Program-made: the position numbers and the translations under genes
The notes under the pieces: generated by a model
The model's database searches: none
The model's input: only the letters and a program-made list of their open reading frames with translations
What the model was told of the DNA's origin: nothing
NCBI GenBank assembly: GCA_001662425.1
Contig: BDDC01001426.1
Coordinates: 1 to 26,483, forward strand
DNA length: 26,483 nucleotides
Direction: 5' to 3'
Source of the DNA: Chlamydomonas sphaeroides
Taxonomy: Eukaryota; Chlorophyta; Chlorophyceae; Chlamydomonadales; Chlamydomonadaceae
Part shown: piece after piece, positions 1 through 9,638 of the stretch
How the letters are laid out: every line of letters starts with the position of its first letter
Position numbering within the stretch: the first letter of the stretch is position 1

Positions 1-88
1 ATCCCAGACTACGCAGGAGATATCGATGAATTCACGTTTTCGCAGGTTACAGATACTCCTTTTTGTGATTTCGTTCTAGTTTATCATA
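1..88 (+). repeat. Third copy of the 1883-6601 element terminus
   Basis: This segment is nearly identical to the left terminus at 1891-1977 and to the reverse complement of the right terminus at 6506-6593. The first 8 bases of the terminus (CACCTTTC) are missing because the window starts inside it. By eye it differs from the right terminus at one position, whereas the nearer left copy at 1891 differs from the right terminus at about three. It may therefore be the true partner of the right end, or the end of a separate sister element cut by the window edge. The upstream flank needed to decide is not visible. Confidence 0.85.
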
Positions 89-1882
89 TGCATGCCGGGA
101 CGTGCGTGTGTAGAGAGGACGACGCGACCCCTGGCCCCTACGCCTTCCCCGGCCGGACGGACATGGCTGGCCACGGCACGCTTGCGTCAAGGAGATGGCG
201 TGCACCCCGCCCACCGACCTCTCGCCAGCACAAGCGTACGTAAGGCGGCTGCTCTGTCGCAGCCGTCACCCAGCCAGACAGGCAAGCAACAACAATAACA
301 AGAAGCAAATCGAGGGGTCGCCCTTAGCATCGCCCCTGGCATGGATTAAGGGGACGGCCAGGGGCGTGACCCTTTCTTTGGGACCCCGGGTAGGTACCAC
401 ATACAAGTCGTGGGTGAGGGCGGATGACAAGGATGACGCCAGCGGCATTTTGAAATGCCGTATTTGCTGAGGCGGCGTCGGAAGGAGTGGCGGAGCGTGG
501 CAGAGGTGTGCGCGGGCTTCTATCTTCTGATTTGCGAGCTTGTGCACTTGGTTTGGGAAACGGCACACTCCTGCTGCGCAGCAGGGACGGCACCACCTCA
601 TATGGCCGCCGCCTGCGCTGGCTGGGCAGCAGGACACCTGATGCTGGTGCTGGGTACGATACTAGGCTGCTAGCTACCGGGGGCCCCACACGAGATTGAG
701 CTGATAGAGTCCGGCCTCACTCAGCCCCCTCACGGAGCTGCCGCCACATCCCCCCATCCATCCCCGCCCTCTCTGCTGCTGTAATGCCGCCCCTCCAGCC
801 GTCGGCCCCCTGCGCGCTCGTCCCTCTTCCCTCCCGCCCTCGGCCCTTGCCCGCTCCCCTGTGCCCGCGGACCGTGTTCCTTCACACGCATGTGTGGCTT
901 GCGTCATTGATTGCCCGCTGCCGCGCCGCTGACTGCTCCCGCGTCACGGGTTAAGGGGAGGGGCACGACGTCGACCCGCACCGAGCAAATAAATAGATAC
1001 CGTATTGGGAGATGGGAGGCACGCTGTACAGTCGGAACATGCACCAAACATCCTACCCGGCTTTCGCGCCTTCTTCGCCGCTTTTAGCCGCAGCAGTATT
1101 CATTCAACCAGAGCGGTGCTGCCGTGCAGAAATACGTTACGCGAGATTACGGTATGTGGGCGCAGCGGCAGCGCAGGTACGTAGCCCGCCCAGCCCAGTC
1201 CCCATCAAGGGCTTGGAGCGCGGCGGGCAATATGATAAAAATGGCAGCAGCGACAGACTTAGCTAGTGCCCAGTGCCGCTATAAGTTCACGGCCGGTCAT
1301 CATTACATGTGCACGGCCAGGGGAGCTCCCCTGTGCACGGCGGTACGGCCGCAGGCGATGAACATGAACATATGCGCAGTGCTAGCAGTGCAGCGACCGG
1401 ATGCGCTGGCCATGGCCGTGGCAGGGAAAGAACAATCAGCAGCGCCTTACGTAGGCATTTAACTGCTGGGGAACGAAGGTTGATTTTCAGATGCCGACGC
1501 TCAAGGCAGCAGGTGTGAAAGTCAGTTAGGTATCTCAGTATGAAGATCGCTAGTGTACCGTACTACTCAGACTTCTTACTTGCGTGCGTGTGCGACAACT
1601 CGCATCACACAGATCGTATAGCGATTGATGTTACCCGCCGCATCGTCAAATGTGCGTGCTCGAGCGGGGTTGCGCAGGGCTGAGGGGTAACCCACCGACC
1701 GCGGAGCCGCGGCGCGAAGGGCGGCCGGGCGGGTTGCGGATAGCAACAAGCTCGCAAGTCGTAGCAAGCAAAGCTCCGCTGTGAAAGGCAGATAGAATGA
1801 CGGTCTGAGCAGCGGTGGCGGCGCCCAACATGGGCGGAGCTCCGATGCAAGTATTCATACGCTGCCGTACAGTACCGTCACG
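89..1882. other. Non-coding interval between two copies of the terminus
   Basis: Only short, unrelated reading frames occur here and none resembles a known protein. It is probably the interior of a non-autonomous element whose left end is at 1-88, or old flanking DNA. One compact palindrome is visible at about 1310-1338: GTGCAC arms flank a perfect AGGGGAGCTCCCCT core. No gene can be supported. Confidence 0.5.
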
Positions 1883-1977
1883 CACCTTTCATCCCAGACT
1901 ACGCAGGAGATATCGATAAATTCACATTTTCGCAGGTTACAGATACTCCTTTTGTGACTTCGTTCTAGTTTATCATA
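1883..1977 (+). repeat. Left terminal inverted repeat of the 4.7 kb element
   Basis: It runs from CACCTTTCATCCC to the motif TTCTAGTTTATCATA. It matches the reverse complement of 6506-6601 with about three differences, including one T-run length change. The ACG triplet at 1880-1882 precedes it. Confidence 0.85.
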
Positions 1978-2016
1978 TACCGTGTTCAGAGACTCTGTAA
2001 GCGGTACCTTGCACGG

Positions 2017-2270
2017 ATCCCGTAGCTCCATAGGGGCGCAGCCCCTGAGCACGTGAGGCGGAAACCTCCTCGTGGCTCACGTCACGTCAAGCCACATAAA
2101 CCGTGTCATACGGCACGCGAGTGCTTCTTAGCGCTCGTATCCATACGCCGTAAGAATAAGGCAGGTAGGCAGAGTGCCGCCGTATGACACGGTGTATGTA
2201 TGTGGCTTGAGTCACACAGAGGTTTTCGCCTCACGTGCTCAGGGGCTGCGCCCCTTTGGAGCTACGGGAT
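2017..2270. repeat. Foldback (hairpin) element, about 254 bp
   Basis: The arm at 2017-2115 begins ATCCCGTAGCTCC, contains the small palindrome GGGGCGCAGCCCC and CACGTGAGGCG, and runs to the GTCATACGGCAC segment. It is mirrored by 2178-2270, which ends GGAGCTACGGGAT. The arms are about 95 bp with several mismatches and indels, so the unit can form a long hairpin, as in MITE or foldback elements. The loop at about 2131-2175 is itself similar to the inverted sequence at 2283-2328, just outside the hairpin, which suggests nested insertion or rearrangement. There is no coding content and no clear target duplication. Confidence 0.75.
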
Positions 2271-2675
2271 TCATGCTAGCGCTCGCTCTGCCTACCTGCC
2301 TTACTCTTACGTACAGCGTATCCATAAGCCACCACACTGGACTTCTGTATGCTTTTGTTGCTTTGCGTCGCTACGTTTCTAGTACCTCAAGGTACCTCTA
2401 GGCGATTCGGGGTTAAGCTAGGCTTCTAGCTTACATACGCGTGTGCCCATGTCTGCGTCGTTGTGCGTGTGGACCAGTGAGTCCCTTGTGGGGCGTTCCC
2501 TGGCATGGGCAGCCTGATGCGTCCCTTGATTTGTCCCTCACGCCTACCTCAGCAAGTTGGAAGTATCTGCCAAGGGCCAGGCAGGGGCAACTCGGGGCAA
2601 CTAGCGGTGGGCAACCTGGAGGAGTGGCGCTGGCGGCGGGCACGTGCCCACGCCCAGCAGCCAGTCTTTAAAATA

Positions 2676-2860
2676 CGGTCCAAAGAACGGCGGTTGAACG
2701 TACGGTCCAACGTACGGTTCAACGTACACTTCAAAGTACGGTCCAAAGTACGGTCCAACAACAGTACGGTCCAATCTGAGAAACTACGGTCCACGAGAAA
2801 GACTACCGACGGTCCAAATAAAGGTCCAACTACGGTCCAAACTTAGGTCCAAGCTACGCA
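2676..2860 (+). repeat. Degenerate array of about 12 bp repeats
   Basis: About 13 imperfect copies of the unit TACGGTCCAAMG occur here, at first spaced 12 bp apart and then spread out by short insertions. The array ends exactly where the inner element begins (GGTCCCCAT at about 2862). Arrays of short motifs near element ends are known as transposase-binding sites in EnSpm/CACTA elements. That role here is an inference. Confidence 0.7.
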
Positions 2861-3047
2861 CGGTCCCCATCAGAATGGGGAAAGGGGCCGTACCAAAAAT
2901 CCGTACTATGTCTGGTTTTGCCGGCCGCCCCCACCAATAATTGAGCTCGTTCCGTTGAAGGCGTTGGAACCCAGGCGCACCACCCTATCGACTCGCCATG
3001 CGTGTTTGTGCCGGAACTTGCACTGTCTGGGATGCGACCCCTGGGCC

Positions 3048-5518
3048 CTGCACCCGGACATGGCCGGGGCACGCCTGCGTGCAAAGAATGGCATTGCGGG
3101 TCCGCCGGCCCCCGGCCTAGCGCTAGCACAAGCCTGCCTAGGGGAACCCGCGATACTGGCCGTATGCCTGCGGCCTCTATCGCAACAGCCATCGCAACAG
3201 CGGCCGCCACGCCACCCAGCCAGGCACGGCCACAGTGCCCAGCGCATGCCCGCAGGCACGGCGCCGATTAGGGCCCTGGCTCGCTTCTGACAACGGCTAC
3301 ACATACAATGCGGTCGGCTCCAGCCATGCCTACATGTCACTTGCTTCCTACGCAAGGTAGGCCCGTGCTCACAGGACACAGGTGCTTGTGTCTCCTGAAG
3401 AAAGAGCGCTTGGGGATGGATGGGCTGCTGCTGCGAACGCTCGCTAGACCAAGCCGTACCAAGCTTGGCGTAAGCCACCCTACACAGGCACCAGGAAGGC
3501 AATGGGGTTGACCCTACCCCATGCGTCTCCACCGGCGTCAGGCCATGCGCACCTACCCTGCGTGTTCGAGCCGCTCAAGCCCTGCCGGGGCTTTGGTTCG
3601 CACCGCCGGCACCACCGCGCTCTATCTAGGGCGCCATGCCGGGGGCTGCGCACTGCAACCCTCCGTCCACGACCGAAAGCACCGGGTTGCCAGCGCCGAC
3701 GTCTCCCCAGCCCTTCCGCGGCAATCCCAGCTCCGCGAAGCCGACCAGGCGCTGCCAGAAGTTAGCGACGGCGCGCGCTTTCGCCACATGCATGCCTGCT
3801 GCCTGTGGTAGGGCATCCTCCTCATCGTCCGTCCAAGCTCCCTTGCCCGTCGCCCCCCCCCCCCGGCTCCATCGGCGCCCGCGGCTGCAGCATGGCGCCC
3901 GGCAGCGCGTATGCCTGCCCTAGCACGCTCTAACGCCGACAACGCGACAAGCAAGAACGACAACATCTCATGCGCACTGCGCCATCCCCAGCAGTCCCCT
4001 GATCCCCAGCGGTGCTTCCGCGGTGCTTCCACTCACCACACGCTTGCGAGTGATGTTAGTGATGGGCCCTGGCACGCGGCGGGCGGCGATCTGCGCCACC
4101 ACTGCCTGCGCCGGACGGCACTTCCAGAAGTGGTGCGCGCGTGGGCTGCAGGCCACATGGCCGTGCCACCCACACCCACACCTCCCCACGGGCGCACCGC
4201 GCAGCTGCAAGTAATAACCCGAGTTACCAGCGCATGCTCCATAGCCGCCGGAGCATCTTTGGCACGCTTGTGCGCTGCCTCCGCACTTGGCCATGTCTGC
4301 TCCTAGCATTTATTGCTACCCACGGCCTGCTATCAACTCTGACGCCAGCCCCACACGACAGCGATGGCCGGACGCCCCTAAACGCAGCGCCGCTCCCGAC
4401 GCCGACGCCGCGCTGCCCCCCAGCCTACCTCCGCACCATGGCGCGCAGCTACCGGCAGCTAGCAAGCCCCACAAGCCGCCGGCTAACGGTTACCGTTGGA
4501 GGGTCAGCAGGTGTAACCCCGCTCATCCTGATCCTCCAAAACGCCACACACAAGCCGCCCGCACACATCCGGAAGGCCTGGCAGATTAGGGTGAGTCGGA
4601 TAAGCAGGGTGGGGTGAGCCGGATATTCGCAGGCGCGGGCCTTGCCTGCGGCCCCAGCCTTGCGCTTGTGGCCAGGCCATGCGGCGCGTAACCATACGTG
4701 TGCGCAAACCCCGGCTTAGCTACATACGGCTGCAAGCGTGAACGCGCAAACACTGCCCCAAAACCCCAGCCGGTGCGGCGGCCGGGAGCATGTGAGCTTA
4801 GTGAGCTCTGCGGTGATACATTGTCTCCCCAGCTGTCCATATGAGGAAAGACTGGAGCGAGCCTTTCAAGTCCTGTGCAGGCCCGCCACCCATCCGCCTG
4901 CCAGCCGTTCTCCACTACCTCTGCTTACGCTGCTTACCGCTCGCACCCGCACCCACAGATACTACGCGCATGACTGCTGATTCGACGCTGGCGCAGGATA
5001 GCCCTTAAGAGCTAGGCTATGTATGCTAATTACCAAGAAACACGCTGGCTTCGCCTGCGCTGCTCGCCTGACTTCAGCTGCCCATGTTCGCCGCTTTCCT
5101 GCCCGTGTAAAAGGCTCGCTCCCGATTCCTTTAGGTACGGGAAGGGCACCGCGCCAGCGGCTAAGCAGCATCCTCACAGCAACAGCCTTTGCCAACCCCT
5201 GCCGGCCACTCGTGTCAGGCCTCCTGTATGGTGTACTGCTGGCATCGCGGCGCACAAGACGATGACGCACGGGTAACACAGTACTCAAGGGGCCGGTGGT
5301 CTTGGCACTCTGTTAGTTGCCGAATACCGTGCTGCCTTTGTTCGCGTTTTTCGTTTTTTATGCGAGGCCGCCTGCCCTGAGGCGCCCGCCGCGCCGCGCG
5401 CCGGGCGGTGGCGGCGACGACGGGGGCGGCGGCGGGGGGCCGGGGCCAGGCGGCGGCAGCGGCCGCGGCCGCGGCAGGCGCAGCCGCCCGAGCTCTGACG
5501 GCGTGGGCCGGGGCGGGC
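3048..5518. other. Interior of inner element, no recognised gene
   Basis: The sequence is GC-rich with many overlapping short frames on both strands, none longer than about 160 codons wholly within this stretch and none with a motif I recognise. Some stretches end at splice-like sites (for example GTGAGT at about 4591), so captured or decayed exons are possible but cannot be demonstrated by eye. Confidence 0.4.
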
Positions 5519-5615
5519 CCGCCGCCGCCGCCACCTCCGGGCCGCCGCCGCCGCCGCCACCTCCGGGCCACCGCCGCCGCCACCTCGGCCGCCGCCGCCG
5601 CCGCCACCTCGGCCA
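5519..5615 (+). repeat. GCC-rich tandem block
   Basis: About four copies of a 21-26 bp unit, a GCC run followed by ACCTCCGGGCC or ACCTCGGCC, sit inside a broader GGC/GCC-rich tract at about 5380-5620. The plus-strand frame running to 5677 encodes an Ala/Pro/Arg-rich stretch ending in a basic RAKRKRS motif that resembles a nuclear localisation signal. No other support for a gene exists, so I record it only as a low-complexity repeat within the inner element. Confidence 0.6.
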
Positions 5616-6505
5616 AGCGGCCGAGCTCTGCCTCAGCTGGGCGTGCCAAGCGGAAGCGTAGCGGTGTTGGGGGCTGAGTTAAAGGTGAGGGCGGACCCTG
5701 CCTCCTGGCCGTGCCTGGCTGGCTGTGCTACTGCTGCTGCGATAGCGGCTGTACGCCTCTGCCAGCGCGAGGCCTGTGCGCGGAAGCACGGGGGGGAAGG
5801 CCTGCTATACTGCTCGGACGCAAGCATGCTCCGGCCATGTTCGAGTGAAGGGGCCAGGGTGTCGTGACATACTGCCTCCGCAGCACGACAAGGCCGAAGG
5901 GGCAGCGGATCGTATGTCCCTGCACTCCCAGGAGGCACCTCCACCCCCCGTGGCGCTGTCAGCGCACATGAAGCACACCGTGTGTGCCAGGAACCCGGAC
6001 AGCCGCGCACAGCGCTAACGGATTGCTCTCTTGCCATCTTGAGCACTACCTTTTCCGCACACTCGGCACCTGATAAGTAAGGATTGGGCTGACAGCCGGC
6101 TGTACTTCGCCATACACGCAATATGGCGTGACAAGGGGTCGCGTCCCAGACGGATGCCGGCACTTCGACGCATGGCGAGTCGATAGGGTGGTAGGGCGCC
6201 TTCGTTTCAATTACTTAAACTTACGGAGCCCAGGGGGCGGCCGGCAGCCCTAGGTGAATGACGGGGGGCGGGGGTCGCGCCCTTTTCCCCATGCGGGATG
6301 GGGCCACCTTATCGTTTTTACTCCTGCCGGCCTTCCGCCGTCACCCTTCCCAAACAGGGAAAAAAGCAGACGAAGTCAAGGATCTGTACCTGCAATCCTG
6401 CGACCCCGAAATCCACCCACAGCTGCTGCGACGGGGGGCCAAGCAGGCAAACCTCTCCCCTGAGGCAAACAAGCATGCAGGGGGGAGTGTAGCCACAAAA
6501 TAAGG

Positions 6506-6601
6506 TATGATAAACTAGAACGAAGTCACAAAAAGGAGTATCTGTAACCTGCGAAAACGTGAATTCATCGATATCTCCTGCGTAGTCTGGGATGAAAGGT
6601 G
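6506..6601 (-). repeat. Right terminal inverted repeat of the 4.7 kb element
   Basis: Reverse complement of the 1883-1977 terminus. It ends in CTGGGATGAAAGGTG, directly followed by ACG at 6602-6604, the same triplet that precedes the left end. This marks the junction between the transposon block and the genic part of the window. Confidence 0.85.
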
Positions 6602-7301
6602 ACGGCAGGCAGGCCACAAGGCCGAAGACAGGAGTGCGGCTGTGCAGCGTACCTGAGCGCGTAACTGCGCGTACCATCGCCGGCGGTTGCCACCACGGTA
6701 TCTAAAACGACGCACACGAGGAGCGACACTGTAGCCCCATTCATCCTTACTCCGGCATCAACGTGGCCGTCTAAAAGGCTGGCGCAGCTGCGTGCTCCTC
6801 CTCTGCCCCGTACCTCCAACGTCACGGGCCTGCCCCGTGCCCCCGCCCTCCCACCTGCGCTCCCACCCTCCTGCTCCCACCTGCACTGACTTCCAGGGGT
6901 GGACTTGCTCAGGGTTTATTGCGTGGACTGAACACGCCGTCTGGTGGCTGTGACTGATACAGACCAAGAACGGCGTGGCCGTTGCACCCACCCACCCCAA
7001 GATGTCCCGGGCCGCAGGTCAGGGGAGGGGTGTGTGGGCGGATGGCTCGTCGGGCCCGCGGTTTGACACGCCGCATACATCGGCCAGGGTTGCCCTGCTC
7101 ACCGTGTTTGATATTGACCGGACGCTGTACTGACCTGACGCATACTGACTTCCAAGCCTGACATACATTTGGGGTCGTTGACTCGGGCGCACACTCAGCT
7201 TCCTGGGGACGTTCTGCACGTATCACATTGTTCTTGGCTTTGATATCACTCCCGCTGAATGTTTCAAGGTTGAGGGAAACAATTTTTACGACCCTACGCT
7301 C
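6602..7301 (+). other. Upstream region and likely 5' leader of gene A
   Basis: This 700 bp separates the transposon end from the gene A start codon. It includes a C-rich tract with repeated CTCCCACC motifs (about 6845-6885). No convincing reading frame, TATA box or RNA gene was seen. It is presumed to hold the promoter and 5' untranslated region of gene A. Confidence 0.4.
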
Positions 7302-9638
7302 ATGGAGCAAACGAAGCCCTTTCGAGCGCCCGCGCTCAGCGTAGCATCAGCGTTGGTGGATCCGTTTGGCGACAGCAGTTTGTTAAGTCCCAAACGAAGC
7401 TCTAGCATCGTCGGAGCGGGAATCGGAAGCCCACGCACTAGCGCAGCCTCGGCTTTGTTTCACGGCAGTGCGCATGCCAGCGGCTCCAACTCTCCGCGCA
7501 CGGTACGCTTGGGGTCTGCAACCGCATGTGCCACCGGACATGCTTCTCGTTCTGTGTTGTAACCAACACAAAGAAGCTCGTATAAATCTACGCTACCAGC
7601 ATTGCATCTTTCTGGGATCTTCTTCAGGCACACACCCGCAGCTGACGATGCCCCACGTCCTTCCACCATCTCGCCGCCCCGTCAGCCTCCCGTTGGCCGC
7701 TTCGAGGACCCCCTTATGGCCATGCCCTCCTTCAAGCGCGGCGTGGGCCACACGCCAGACGCTAACACGCACCCGCTCAGCCCCCTGCCCAGCTCACCAT
7801 CCTTCTCAAGAGCCGCGCTCTCCTCCTCCAACTCCTTCTCTGCCCGCCGCTCGTGCATCGAGTTCCGCAAGTCGCTGCCAGGCGCCGGCCCCAACGCGAG
7901 CGCCGGGAGCGTGTCGGGCGAGCTGTCATACGGTCTCAACGCACCAAGCCCCCTTTGCAGGCCGGGCGAGCTGTCCGGCCTCAACGCACCCAGCCCGAGC
8001 CAGGAGCGCCAAGGCCACGGCCCCCGCCTGTCGTCCGAGTTCGGCGGCGGCCCGGACGGCAGGTCCTCCCGGCCGACGTCCGACTCCGGAGTCGCAGGTG
8101 AGCGCATGAACACGAGGCAGACACATAACACAACGCTGCCCCACCGGTGCGCTCCCTACAGCCCGGCTTTGGGCATCGGCAGGCACACGACCCGCCTGCA
8201 CCCGAGGCCCTCCCCAGAGCCCGCTGCACGCCAGCACGCCGCGCCGCTGTTCGCGTTGCTCCCTGACGACCCGCAGCCGCCGCCCTCCCGTACCAAGCCC
8301 GCGGTCCCGTGCCAAATGACCTCTCCCCGCCTGCTGCCCGGCGCCCCAGCCCGCTGGCGGCTCGTAACGCCGCCCGCCGCCCTCGCCCTCCACCTGTCGC
8401 GCTGCCCTTGTCGGGCCGCCCTGCTCCTGCAGTCCCGCTGGACGACGACGAGGCCACGGAGCAGGATGTGGACCTGGCGCTGCAGATGGTGGGCCGGCGC
8501 CACTCCTTCCACCCCGCGCTGGGACCGGGGGCCAACGGCAGCGGCCCTGGCAGTGGGCCAACCTCGGCCGGCGGCGCCTCGGCGGGCGACGGCGTGAGCC
8601 CCAGCGGGGGCGGGCCACCGGGGCTGGGCCGGCTGGCCTTCCGCGGCAGCATGCGGCTCGACGACGACGCCGACTTCATGCACCGCCTCACCACCAACAG
8701 GTTGGTGCGATTGGGCCTCGAGGAAACTTGGCCTCAATTTGCAGGACACGCGATGAAGAGCTGCATTGAGATGCGTGCGTGCGTGTGTGGTGGTTCGGCG
8801 GCTGGGTAGCCCAAGGAGAGCGCCACGGTTTTGCCCCAGATGCGAGCGCCACGGGGCCGGCGCGGCGTGGGGTCATGCGCCCGAACGCTGAGGCGGCCGC
8901 GCCGAGCCTCGGCCGCTGTACGAGCCTGACCGTAACCGATGCGCCCAGTACCGCAGCGTGGCGCTCGCGCGTACCGTATAACCCGGTTGACGTGCCGGCG
9001 CGCCTTGCCCGCTTGAGCCGTGCGTCGGCGCGGTGCCGTGGCGCGCGGTTGTGCAGGCGCCGAGCGCGCTGCCCGCTCCTCTGCATTCCCGTCACCCGAC
9101 GCGTGTGCTTGACGGCGCCACCGCCCCCGTCCGTGCCATGCCGCGACGCAGGGCGTCCTGGAAGGGCAGCCGGGGGCCCAGCAGCGGCCAGGTGTCCTTC
9201 CCCGCGGGGGGCGGCGTTGGCAGCGGCGGCGGCGAGGGGCTGCAGAACCAGACGCACGCGGCGCTGGAGCAGCTGCGGGGCGAGCTCAAGTCGCTCAGCA
9301 TGCGCTCCATGCACGGCGCCGTGGGGCTCGCCGCCGCCGCACACCCGCCCAGCCTGTCGGGCGGGCCGCTGTCCACGCCGGGGGTGCCCGCCTGGAGCGG
9401 CGGGCCGCCGCCGGGGCCGGCCGGCGGCGGCGCAGCGCCGGGCGGGGCAGGGGCGGCAGGCGGCGGGCCGGGCGGCATGTTTGCGCGAGTGAGCCTGGGC
9501 GAGGGGGCGGTGCCGCTGTCGCCGTCGCGGCTGTCGGTGACCAGGGGCAGTACCGGCGGCGGGCTGGAGGGGCCGGGCATGAATGGCCTGCCGCAGCAGC
9601 CGTCGCCGCTGCGCGTGACGCAGTCGCGTGGTCGGTGA
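7302..9638 (+). CDS. Gene A: Ser-Pro-rich orphan protein, 4 exons
   Basis: My model joins 7302-7502, 7686-8097, 8433-8700 and 9152-9638 into one 455-residue frame. Donors are GTACGC, GTGAGC and GTTGGT; all acceptors end in CAG and phases agree at each junction. I recognise no domain. The protein is low in complexity: Ser/Ala/Gly/Pro-rich, with about ten Ser-Pro dipeptides, including a CDK-like SPKR at residues 29-32 and SPRT twice in exon 1. Exon 2 carries a repeated motif, GELSYGLNAPSP then GELSGLNAPSP. Two short stretches look helical: EATEQDVDLALQMV in exon 3 and HAALEQLRGELKSL in exon 4. The rest is probably disordered. A phospho-regulated scaffold is a guess only. The first intron is uncertain: 7468-7641 also keeps the frame and would give 458 residues. 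The ATG is the first in an open frame after the transposon boundary. Introns 2 and 3 are the best supported parts. Confidence 0.65.

Larger units (their letters stand above)
2865..6303. mobile_element. Inner 3.4 kb element with long diverged inverted termini
   Basis: Sequence at 2865 to about 3047 is similar to the reverse complement of about 6133-6303. Shared blocks include the tip CCCCAT-(5 or 6 nt)-ATGGGGAAA, then GCCGGCCGCCCCC, then a well-conserved ACCACCCTATCGACTCGCC, and finally GTCTGGGA(T/C)GCGACCCC. Each tip is a small hairpin (CCCCAT against ATGGGG). The arms are clearly more diverged than the outer 95 bp termini, so this element may belong to an older family. No matching target duplication was found. 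The interior holds only unrecognised short frames and the GC-rich block at 5519-5615, with no identifiable transposase. Confidence 0.6.
1883..6601. mobile_element. 4.7 kb DNA transposon with 95 bp inverted termini
   Basis: Positions 1883-1977 and 6506-6601 are inverted copies of about 95 bp. Both ends begin CACCTTTCATCCCAGACTAC when read inward. The bases directly outside both ends are ACG (1880-1882 and 6602-6604), which is a candidate 3 bp target-site duplication. Long inverted termini beginning CAC with a 3 bp duplication are compatible with the EnSpm/CACTA superfamily, but the classical CACTA start is absent, so the superfamily is only a suggestion. No transposase was recognised inside; the longest frames are under about 210 codons and look like chance frames. 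The element is best seen as non-autonomous and itself invaded by other repeats (2017-2270, 2676-2860, 2865-6303). Confidence 0.75.

Noticed and set aside
2906..3532. Minus-strand frame of 208 codons overlapping the inner-element terminus
   Set aside because: It runs through the inverted terminus, is rich in Arg/Cys/Gly as expected from chance GC-rich frames, and shows no transposase motif.
5633..6163. Minus-strand frame of 176 codons at the other terminus
   Set aside because: It overlaps the right arm of the inner element, has no recognisable motif and no splice-supported extension.
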